NCBI GenBank assembly: GCA_020912385.1 | Contig: CP087222.1 | Span: 496,001 to 560,000 of the forward strand | From: Neofusicoccum parvum | Lineage: Eukaryota > Ascomycota > Dothideomycetes > Botryosphaeriales > Botryosphaeriaceae | Length of the DNA stretch: 64,000 bases | Direction of reading: 5' to 3' | Part shown: piece by piece, positions 1-9,200 of the stretch | Layout of the letters: each line of letters starts with the position of its first letter | Position numbering within the stretch: position 1 is the first letter of the stretch | Position numbers and translations under genes: made by a program | Notes under the pieces: model-generated | Databases searched by the model: none | Told to the model about the DNA's origin: nothing | The model's input: only the letters and a program-made list of their open reading frames with translations

Positions 1-705
1 CACCTGCGCCCGCACACGTCGCGCCCGCTGGATCGTGCCCCTCGCCCCTCGCCCCTCGAATCCACTTGCCCTTCGATCCGGCTGATCCTAACTAACCGCT
101 GCAGGCTATTTTCCCACAACTCTGTCTATTTCCATCGCCGCCCGAGATGCCCGCCGCTTTCTCAGATCAAACTCTGTCTTCCGGCTTCTCCTGAGCCCTC
201 GCTGCTTGCATGCGTCCGAGGCTCGTGCATCGTCTTGGCGGCCAAGGTCTTGTCGAACCACAAAGCGCATTGAAAACAAGTGGGTATGGTACCTTGCGGA
301 TTGCAGTGCTGCGGATCGCATTGTTCGCCTTGTTTGCTTTGGCAAGTATTGGCCCCGTCATTGACGCTCCGCATCCGGGTCAGGCCTGCTTCCCGCTCAG
401 GGGTTTGACCAAGGCATGGCCGCACTTATGCACTGGGATGTGAGCTTTTTGGACAGGCATTGTGTACAGCATGATTGCAAATACATTCGTCGTCGAACAC
501 CAAGGGATCGTCTAGCTAGGAGCGAATGTAGACGGCACCAGTGCGAAGAAACATAGTTTGTTTGTTGATATCAAAAGAAAACACGCTCCGCCAATCCATC
601 CTGAACGCCGTTTACATTATCGAGACCATCCGTTCTTTACCCAGTTTAATCGCGATGCCATTCCTTGAGTTGATCATTTTCGCCAAATACCTTCAGTTCG
701 CCGGT
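1..705. other. no gene recognised (0.7 kb)
   Basis: I see no supported coding region here. Short open frames occur on both strands but none shows family resemblance, signal peptide or splice structure. The right part is the downstream flank of the minus-strand gene ending at 706. Confidence 0.5.
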
Positions 706-1881
706 TTACAGCTGTCGGTCCTCGAAGCCCTCTTCCTCGGCGACCTCCTTCTCGGTGTAGACCGGGGGAGCCTCCTCGGGGATGTCTTCCTTGGAGATGG
801 CGCCCTCCTCATCAGCCGCAACAGCCGCGTAGCCGTTTCCGCGCCTGTTGTTGAGCTTGACCCACGCGAAGGCAATGATGCAGCCCAGCAGCCAGCCCAT
901 GGCGTAGGTGAAGGCACCGATCGAGATTCCGATGACGATAGGAATCATGATACGGCCGATAGTCTGGAAGAACCGGGCAAGAGGTCCGCTGCGATGATGA
1001 CGCATGATGCCGTGAGGACCGTGACCGTGATGCGGGCGGCGGTGGCCAGGAAGGCGCTCAGGGCGCTCTCCCTGCTCACCCTCACCCTTGACAGCACCGT
1101 TGGGACGGCCCTTCATGCACCCGCCCTTGACCTTGTTCAGGCCGCCCTTCATGCTCTGGATGCGGTCGGAGATCATAGCACGCCACTTGCAGAGAACAGG
1201 CCAGCTCTGGCACTCCTTGTCGCCCTGTTGCGGCTTGGTTCCGTGGATCGGGGCAGCAGTGGTGATGGGCATGATGGAGATTTCGCCTTCGGGGTGCTTG
1301 ATGAGCTTGACCGAGAGAGCGGGAACAGCGATGTGGTGGGCCTCGAGAGACGAGAGCTGAAGGGTCATGGGGACGAGCTCGTCGCCGGCCGAGCCAGTGA
1401 CGGAGGGGTCGATTTCCAGAGCATAGGCGGAGATGCGAAGAGGCTTGTCGGTGTACTTGCCGATATTGGCGCGGATGTCGGTCAACGGAATGTCGGCGCG
1501 GACCTGGTAGACGGGAATGGGCTGCGGGATGGAGTCGAACGACGGCGGGTAGAGGCGGACACCGTTCAGTTCAATGATGTGGCCGTCGACGACAGAAAAG
1601 TTCAGCAGCTGTGGGTTCTGTCAATGCATGTTTCACAAGGGCGACCACTGCGGGCTGCCTACCAGCGAGTTCTCAATGCCCTGCACCCACACCAGGTCCT
1701 CCTCGGATGAGCCGGCAAACGGGCAGCTGGGGCAGTCGAGAGTAAGCAGCTGTGATGTTGTGTCGACGAGGTTGAACTCGCGGTCGGGGATCACGCCGTC
1801 GACAGTCGAGGGAATCAGGAAGGCGGCGGAAGGCGCGGCGAGGGCCAGGGTGGCGCAGAGGCCAAGGGTGTGGGACTTCAT
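706..1881 (-). CDS. fungal type I membrane protein, function unknown
   Basis: Two exons, 1881-1663 and 1617-706, joined across a 45-nt intron (1662-1618, GTAGGC...ACAG); 376 aa. Residues 1-20 form a signal peptide (MKSHTLGLCATLALAAPSAA). A lumenal domain follows with a paired CPSCP motif near residue 50. Next comes a basic, His-rich stretch (HHGHGPHG), then one strong hydrophobic segment (about 32 residues, starting MIPIVIGISIGAF). The acidic cytosolic tail contains PPVY. The architecture matches a conserved ascomycete family of unknown role (possibly the one catalogued as DUF7728; recalled, not checked). PPxY in a short tail is the usual docking site for Rsp5/Nedd4 ubiquitin ligases, so sorting by ubiquitin is a reasonable inference. 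Splicing is well supported because the frame continues exactly across the intron. Confidence 0.8.
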
Positions 1882-3761
1882 GGCGAGCCCAGAGACAGGT
1901 GAAGACGCAGGGTGAGGCAGAGGTCGAGCACAAAGGAAGGGCGAGAGTAGGCGGCGGAGGCGATGTTTGCACAGCGTGGAGTGAGCAGGCCAGAGCGGAC
2001 AACGGAAGGGCTGCCCGCTGCTTCCTTATGCGCGCGCCCGCAGTGCCTGACGCTTGCTCAGCCCCCGGTCACGTGCGGGCTACGCGTCATGGATGATCGC
2101 CGGCGCCAGCAGCGACAGGGCAACACCCGCCCGCTGCAGTCCGGATAGCCAGCCACCCCCCAAAATCCGCCGATGGCCGTTTCACGACGCGTTTCACCGC
2201 GCCCAGCGTCCCGCGCTGCCCTCGACCCGCCGGCGCTGCTGCTGCTCTCCTGAGCTCCTGGCGGGCCCGCCGCGAGCGTCCGCTGCGCTCCACCGCCTGG
2301 CGTCCTGCCCCGCTGCCGCGCGGTTGCACAGCAAAAGGCCCCAAATTGCGATGGGTCGGCATTCGTCAACCAGCACCCTCAGCCCTGCGCTATCCCCTGG
2401 CAGTGCCCCGTGCAGCCAAGCGTACGTGTTCTTATCCTTATCGCCGGACGCCTATCCGTTTCTTGTTGATGGCCCCAGCCCGCGAAGTCAAACTGCATAA
2501 CAAACTCAGCCTTTCCATCTCTCCGGCATGCCGCCGTCTCACCGTCGCGGATGCGGAAACACTCAGCGCTTGCCCGTCTTGATCCGCCAAGATCGCCAAC
2601 CTACCAAGCTTTCGGTGGCTGCGCAGTCGGTGTGTTTAACCGTCATGCACCCAACAACCACCCGACTCCTCCAAACTTTCGGCTGCAGCTTTTGTTCGTT
2701 CATTTCGCCGATCATGCCGTCGACTCGCATGCTCATCCTGTTGCCCAATGCCTGACGCGCCGCTTCTGCCTGTTACTCCCCACGCGCGATTTCGGCCGAC
2801 ATCTCCGACGGCGTTTCGGACATCAGCAGGGCGAGTCGGCTGCCACACCGTTTGATCGAATGATGCTACCCTCGCTGGAACCCAGGACAGCAGCTTTCCT
2901 GCAAAGCTTAGCAGGCCTCTACGGCGGCATGACGCCATGATTAATGCTTGCATTGCCATCTGTTTCAGCTTGGCATTGCCGTCTCACGGCACACTTCCAA
3001 CCTACAACGTCTGATCTTTCGGCAGGTGTCGCTTGTTCTTCCTTCACGCTCGACGAATCCAGGAGCTGATTGAGGCTCATCCGGTCTCACTTCCTCTCCG
3101 TAGGCTCGACTTGCTTCTGGCCGGGCCTATCCAGGTTGTCGATCACTACCTCTCACACTTGTGCGTCCATAGCCCGGGAGGCTCGAACAGCTGGAGAAAG
3201 AGGTACCGTATCATCATTCGGGCGTGACACATTCGAGTGACTGCTGTAAGAGTAATAATGATTTTTCCAGCCAGAGATATCTTCTCCCCAACTCTACATC
3301 GAGTAGGGCAGGTAGTGCGAAAAGACGCAGACTTGTACAAGGAGGCTTGAGAACCTGTCTACTGAGCTTCAACCGCCCCAGTATTGTGCAGCCGGCTTCG
3401 CTCAAGCAGACCATTCGTCGACTACCAAACAATGCCGACCCGATCTTGAACAAGGCATATCTGCATCGCATCTGAACATGATACCGCCGCAGTGCCAAGG
3501 GCGGCAGGATCCGCAGCGATACCTGCTTCAGCACGATCCCGCGCCACCCCCGTCGACAGAAAGAAAGGTCAGTCCAGCCGACATCACGAGCGCAAGAGGA
3601 AAGGTATGGTCGAGGTTCGTGTCCTCTGTACCTGCCAAGATTTCCGCGCAAGTGGCGCTGCCGGCAGACGTTGAGCACCCCCACCTACCAAAAAATCTTC
3701 GACCATCGACATCCTCGCGACTGACCACCACCAAGCATGATGCACGAGGGCAAAAAGATAT
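1882..3761. other. intergenic, no gene recognised (1.9 kb)
   Basis: This interval holds the upstream region of the minus-strand gene starting at 1881 and the downstream side of the tRNA. Several 60-150 codon open frames exist on both strands, but they overlap each other, have arginine/serine-rich random-looking composition and no recognisable domain. Confidence 0.45.
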
Positions 3762-3805
3762 TGACGAGGGTGGGACTCGAACCCACGAGGATTGCTCCAC
3801 TAGTA

Positions 3806-3834
3806 ATCCGCTTCGGAACTCCCTTGAGAGATGT
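3806..3834 (-). other. canonical anticodon-loop intron of tRNA-Leu(CAG)
   Basis: This 29-nt sequence lies between tRNA positions 37 and 38. That is the standard site cut by the eukaryotic tRNA splicing endonuclease. Its removal brings CTAGT and ACTAG together as a 5-bp anticodon stem around a 7-nt loop. Confidence 0.85.
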
Positions 3835-3846
3835 CCTGAAACTAGC

Positions 3847-3902
3847 CTGTTGATGTTGTTAGATGCGATGCTGCTGGAGGTGTGCTGTGCAGAGGAACTT
3901 AC
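3847..3902 (-). other. non-canonical intron in tRNA-Leu, spliceosomal-like
   Basis: The 56-nt insertion begins GTAAGT (3902-3897), has CTAAC at 3862-3858 and ends ACAG at 3847. These are the donor, branch-point and acceptor signals of the protein-gene introns in this window, and the length fits them too (45-60 nt is common here). It lies between tRNA positions 25/26, where eukaryotic tRNA endonuclease introns are not expected. Removing it restores the D-stem/G26/anticodon-stem junction; a one-base shift (TAAG...CAGG) gives the same product. That the spliceosome removes it is inference. Confidence 0.7.
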
Positions 3903-3927
3903 GCCATAACCACTCGGCCACCTCGCC

Positions 3928-4598
3928 GACCGAAGGGGAAACCCCCTTTTGTGATGGAAGGAGCTCCGCCGGCGTAGCTTATGTTCGTTGCGGAAAAGAG
4001 GCGCAAATTTTGCTCCGCGCCTCGCTCGGCAGCCGGCGTGTGGGTGGGTGCAAATTGATGCTCACGGACCTCTCCATCTCCGCCGGGCTTCTTCCGAACC
4101 GACCGGCCCGACCACTTCCCTACCTTCTGAAGCTGCAGTATGCCATGGTATTCCAGAACTCATTGGCGCCTGGGTTCGTGCTGGGACCGACTTGGATGTC
4201 AGATGAGACCTGCGATCACTTCTGAGCTGCTACGATCTGCGCAAGGAGCAAAAAGGGATTGTCTGCACGCGTTCCCAAACATGAGCCAAAAACGTACCCG
4301 CTTCTCTGGGATGCACTAGGGCTCGTGTTCCTTTAAACATCTCGATGTTCTGCACGTTGTTGCAAAATAGGACTCGTTTAATGAAATTCCACACCGGAAA
4401 GTTCCCAGCATTTTCCACAACCGCCCTTTCCTCCTTCTCGGAATTAACCCCGCAACTCAGCATTCGCGGAACGTCCTCAAAGTGCCTTGTCTTCTTCAAG
4501 AGTCCAAATTCTTCATCAAGCAGCATTCTCGCATGTCGAGCCCTCGCATGTGGTCGGGTTTCCAAACTTCCATCTTCATTCCTCTCAATCGTCTGTTC
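3928..4598. other. intergenic between tRNA and CBM18 gene
   Basis: No gene recognised. It serves as upstream flank for both the tRNA (minus) and the CBM18 gene (plus). Confidence 0.5.
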
Positions 4599-4605
4599 TA
4601 TTTAA
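4599..4605 (+). promoter_or_regulatory. TATA-like element before CBM18 gene
   Basis: TATTTAA lies about 80 bp upstream of the start codon at 4684. A pyrimidine-rich stretch follows it. Position and sequence fit a core promoter TATA element; this is inference. Confidence 0.4.
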
Positions 4606-4683
4606 CCTGCTCGCACCTCTCCGCTTAAGCATTTGCATTGCGCCTTCCCTTCCTTTCTAATCTTCGAAGTATTATAATCAAAA

Positions 4684-6267
4684 ATGATTCAACACGCTCC
4701 TTTGGTTATCCCATTCAGCATCTTGCTCTTCATACGAGCGTGCCATGGCCAGCAGTCATCTCCTGTCCCGTCCGCCCCACCCACAATTGGCTCTGGGCCG
4801 CGCACCGTTGGAAACATCACCTATACAATCCTATGCGATCAATTGGACCAGAACTCCGTGGCGCCTTATGTGACCACGCACCTGCCAACCGATATCCAGG
4901 ACTTTGACGCTTGCATGACACTCTGCAACGATTTTGGCCCGTCCTGCGAAATTTCTCTCTGGGATCCTACTCAAGCCAACCCATGCACACTCCTAGCCGC
5001 CGTCTCCCCTGCACAAGCTCCACCAGTACCAACTGGTAGGTGCTATGCTGCGAAGCTTGGCGGACCACTTCCAGGATCCGTTTCACTGCCCGTTTCCCTC
5101 GCGCCAGGAACAGCAAACTCAATCCCTACGAGCATCCTGTTATCTCTTCCCCCTCTGTCATCCCAGAACGCCTCACTGCCAATACTTTCCATCTTCTCTT
5201 CCGAAGAGACTGCTACGTCGTCGTCTTCATCAACAGAAGAAACGTCTACTTCAACTTCATCAGAGTCCGAGGAAACCTCAACATCCACTGATACAGAGTC
5301 AGCAACATCTACCGACATCAGTCTGTCTGATCCCACCGGCGTATTATCGTCTTCCCAGCCGGAGCGTACCAACGCGCTCTGCGGTCCCAACTGGGGTGAT
5401 ATTCCCATCCCAGAATGTCCGCAGACTGACCCAACCTGGGGTCGCTGCTGCTCTCGTTTCGGATTCTGCGGGAACGAGACCGCATACTGTGGCTCTGGCT
5501 GCTTGACAGGGTTTGGATCGTGCGATTCGTCTGCACAGTCCGCTGTCATACAGGCATCATCCGTTGGACAGTCGATCGATTCGTCCCAGCCGATTGCTTC
5601 ACCTTTCCCATTCTTCCCATTCTCTCCTTTGCCTTCTGCCCCTTCGCCTCTCGCCGAGACACTCTACTGGCTGCCATTCATGCCAACTCTATGGGCTACC
5701 CCTGCCATCCCAGTGGTAACCTCTGCTCCATTCCCACAAATAATCACTCACGGATTCCCTGTTCCTTCCGCAAAACCGGCCCCATCCAGCATCGAAACCC
5801 CGAAGCCCATGCTGCCCGGCCCGCCTCTAGTGGATTTTAACTCTTCCAGCACCATTCAACTCGAGCCGTCATCCATGAAAACACCCAGCCCGATGCTGCC
5901 GAACCCGCCGCTCATAGATCTGAGCACCACTAGTACCACCTCTTCTGGTCTCGCCGCCGTTGAGATCCCCTCTGTTTACTTGCTTTCTGTCGAAATCCTT
6001 CCTGGAGTCGTTAATGTCGCGTCCACCGACCTCGCATCCGACAGCATCTCTGCTCCAACAGATGGCATCGTCCCTGCAACGCTTCCCCAGCTCACAGGAG
6101 AGCCACTTCCGTTGACTCTTCCTACGTCCTTGAGCGACGATGTGAGCTCGACGACGAGCGTGCTTTCTGAGTCTTCATTTATTACTCCTGTTCCATATGG
6201 CCCCAATCCGCCTGTTATTGATGTGGAGCCCTCGGCCAGCACAACTGCTTTGAGCTTCGTTGCTTGA
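4684..6267 (+). CDS. secreted chitin-binding (CBM18, hevein-like) protein
   Basis: A single exon encodes 527 aa. Residues 1-22 are a signal peptide ending before QQSS. A Cys-containing N-terminal module follows (about residues 48-120; CDQLDQ, CMTLCNDFGPSC, GRCYAAKL), which resembles the PAN/apple-like or C-rich N-domains of fungal wall proteins. After a Ser/Thr/Glu-rich linker comes a CBM18 hevein module (about 230-280) with the hallmark spacing CGPNWG...CC.RFGFCG...YCG.GC. The C-terminal half is Pro/Ser/Thr-rich and contains imperfect repeats around the phrase PMLPxPPLxD at 5806-5926, with a third, weaker copy near 6199-6228. CBM18 modules bind chitin; in plant-associated fungi they can be adhesins or shield hyphae from chitinases. 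No catalytic domain or clear GPI signal is seen, so the protein is probably released or wall-associated. Confidence 0.82.
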   Translation: MIQHAPLVIPFSILLFIRACHGQQSSPVPSAPPTIGSGPRTVGNITYTILCDQLDQNSVAPYVTTHLPTDIQDFDACMTLCNDFGPSCEISLWDPTQANPCTLLAAVSPAQAPPVPTGRCYAAKLGGPLPGSVSLPVSLAPGTANSIPTSILLSLPPLSSQNASLPILSIFSSEETATSSSSSTEETSTSTSSESEETSTSTDTESATSTDISLSDPTGVLSSSQPERTNALCGPNWGDIPIPECPQTDPTWGRCCSRFGFCGNETAYCGSGCLTGFGSCDSSAQSAVIQASSVGQSIDSSQPIASPFPFFPFSPLPSAPSPLAETLYWLPFMPTLWATPAIPVVTSAPFPQIITHGFPVPSAKPAPSSIETPKPMLPGPPLVDFNSSSTIQLEPSSMKTPSPMLPNPPLIDLSTTSTTSSGLAAVEIPSVYLLSVEILPGVVNVASTDLASDSISAPTDGIVPATLPQLTGEPLPLTLPTSLSDDVSSTTSVLSESSFITPVPYGPNPPVIDVEPSASTTALSFVA

Positions 6268-9200
6268 TTTCCATCTGTTTCTCGATTTCCTTCATTTCTT
6301 TGACTTGTATTGACGAATGTCTTTGATGATAATCAATACCTTTGCTTTTCGGTATGATAGTGTGGGTCTTCTGTACGGTACCCTCAGTAATTTCTTTAAC
6401 AATGGACGTCTTCATTATATGGTATACTTGCGTATGGGGAGTGTAACCTGATATTATGCACAGATAAGTATGTTTCCCTTCAACACAGCAGGTTCATCTA
6501 CTCCATGAAGTATTGAAACGCACTTCTTTTCTTTGTTTGGGATTTGTACGAGACCCTGATAAAGAATAATGAAGTCCAGTCTATCCTCCTTGACATCCTT
6601 GACTCCAGGCATCATTATATCTCAATGGTGGTGTCCACACACGACTCTTTTCTGGAGGTGTTCGGTATCTCTCGATGATGGCGGATGTAGCCAGGGACCA
6701 ATTGTAGTGCACTACAACATGTTCTCTTTCTTTACCGTGTGGTCTTATGTCGATGTTCACGGAGGTGTACGACACTCGCAAACAAGCACCCACAGTTTAA
6801 CTGTCCCATGATTCTACGATTTCTAATGTCCAAGGACACGTTTCGTGTCTGCCAAAAGATGGCTGAGAATTTGTTTGGATCTTTATCAAGTAGCTCTATA
6901 GCAGTACATGTGCCGATTTCCACCATTTCCCACCTGCCATCCGGCCAAATGCGCACTCTTTGAACGGCATCTGACTTGGAAATTTGAATCACACCAAACT
7001 GCACCATCTCTGAAATCCACACAGAAGAGCAGTGCGGTACATGGGTTCAGGTGAATTGGCTACCAATAACCAGCTGGGTGCACTTTCGACCGCTTGTAAG
7101 TTGGCTACGCAATATTGATTATATTGGCTTACCATCAGTTGCGACCACTGACTGGTGGAGAATGCCGAGTTTGCTCTGCGTCCCCACTGAGAGTCTCAGT
7201 GCATCCCATGAGCTTTCGAGTCTACTGTTTCCTTCTCCGCGAAATTGGTTGGGCCAGCAATGTAAGTGGGCCAGTGCTGGATATTGCAGCATCTCGACGA
7301 ACAATGCCGCCGCTGTGCTTCATTGCTTGATTATGTTACGCACCATTTAAATCCCATGCTGCTCGTTCCCAGTGCTCGAAGATTACACCAGCATAAGCAC
7401 ATTGGCGTTCTGTCTACACGAGCCAGAAGCTGGCAGAGGACACCACAACACGGAGCCCTTGTGATTTTAGTACTCATTTGGTTTTGTTGAAATTCAAGTC
7501 AGCCTCTACACCTGGGATCGTGTATCCAGACACTAGGATTTGGTTTAAGCTCCTACGACCCAAGAAGCATGTCTCACGACCGTTCATGGGTGCACTTTGA
7601 CTGCAGTAGGTGACGTAACTGCAGGGAGATGATTACGATTACCAATTTACACGTGTAGAAGCCGTATTCACAAGTGTTATACCAAGGTGAGCCCTCGCGT
7701 AGAAGCTATTGGTCACGGTTTTAAGCGAGCTGCAAAGACTTGTGAGCACTACTTTACTGCTTTATGAGAGAAGCCGGTATAACGAGGAGCTAGCACTCGA
7801 GGGGTAACTCTTGGGGATCGATTGCAAGATGGCTTCATTAGTGCATTTTGAGCCTTTCTTCCGTGGGAATTGGCGGCCCAGAAGATGTTGATATGAAAGC
7901 GTGGAGATCTCCAGCATGGGTTCAGCCATGACGGGAATGTGTATTCCTTCGTTGAAGGCGAGAGCTGCACTCCATCGTCATTTAGGGAATCATTGCTACA
8001 TCATTGATTCACTGAAGAACCGCCGGCTCTGCTTCGAGGTTTTTTTCTATTATTTTTTTTTAAACCAGAAATCAGGGGTGAGAACACATGTGGGAAATCC
8101 AGAGCGCGAGGAAAGCAGGTCAAACGGTAGGAGCCTTCCATTGAATCTACAAGGAGGTCCTGATGCTACAAAGTGGAGGATGGAGAACAGGACTTCACCG
8201 ACTGCAGTCAGGTTTTTATGCTGGTCAATACCAGACCAATGCCAAAACTCGCGGGATTCTTCCTTCCGCGCCGTTGACACCGGAGTCTCCTCAGAACCGT
8301 ACTCCACGACAATTCATCCGGCCAACACACGTCGAGACACCCAAGATCTCAGCTCAACCGTAAGGCTGAAAGCGAAGGAGAATGAGCGCGCGATAGCTGA
8401 AACAGTACGTGCCACGGTGTCTGATCTAGAGGAGCTGCCTGCGCCACCACCAGAAAAAAAAAATAGAATTCAGCCTCGTACCAAAAATGAAAATTGCCAT
8501 GCACCCATCCATTATCCCCGTTGACGAGCGCAGCGGCCAACATGTGTCTCGTATCGTCAAGCGAGATGGCACGAATATATTGGAGACCGAGACACCGGCA
8601 CGCCACAACCGCACACAACGCGGCGGAAGAGGATGGAAATGCAAAAACGGCAGAAAGAGGGAAATGGTGTGAGAATGCAAGCGAAAGCAGAAGCTGCGAC
8701 AAACGCCCTGCACTCCGTATCCCGCCGTGCCGCATTGCCGTGATCGCGGGTGGTTGAATGCAGTTGGGGAGTGCCAATCACACCGTCACTCGCAGTCGCG
8801 CGAGCACCAAAGCTGCGTACCGCACCAGGTCCAGAAGCGGCGCAGGAGGCGGCGCATCAAGCTACTCTCAACCCGCACGCACTCCCATCGCCCAATCGAG
8901 TGGGGGCGCGGCCGACCGACCGACCGAAAGCAGAGAGAAGCAGCACACCCTCATGTAAACGTGAAACCCATCGCGACTCCGGCACGCGAGAGAAAGCGGC
9001 ATGCGTGACCCGACGAAGTAGAAATACAGTTAGGCTCACCGTGCCAGCAACCCGCCATTGCTTTTTCCGGCAACCCCCCAGCACGTTGCGGCCACCCTAT
9101 CGAGCTCTACCACCTCCTCTCAAAGTACGGTAGCGCTCGAGCGTCCAGCTAGCCACCACAGCAGAACGTGACACGCGCCGCTCAACGACCACCGTCCTCC

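Larger units (their letters stand above)
3762..3927 (-). tRNA. tRNA-Leu(CAG) with two intervening sequences
   Basis: Exons are 3927-3903, 3846-3835 and 3805-3762. Acceptor GGCGAGG pairs with CCTCGTC (one G-T). D-stem GCC/GGC, anticodon stem CTAGT/ACTAG, loop TTCAGGT-like with anticodon CAG at 3838-3836, a short variable arm (GGA/TCC), T-stem GTGGG/CCCAC and discriminator A all fit a class II leucine tRNA. The A box (TGGCCGAGTGG, 3920-3910) and B box (GGTTCGAGTCC, 3783-3773) are intact, and a T5 terminator lies at 3756-3752. One intron (3834-3806, 29 nt) is at the canonical place 3' of the anticodon. A second insertion (3902-3847, 56 nt) separates the D-stem from the anticodon stem. The mature product would be 81 nt before CCA. 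It could be a pseudogene only if that second insertion is not removed. Confidence 0.88.

Noticed and set aside
541..1710. 389-codon plus-strand frame
   Set aside because: Antisense shadow of the spliced membrane-protein gene at 706-1881, whose minus-strand reading has signal peptide, membrane segment and a clean intron.
3214..3684. 156-codon minus-strand frame beside the tRNA
   Set aside because: Non-conserved, Arg/Leu/Cys-rich composition and overlapping plus-strand frames suggest chance.
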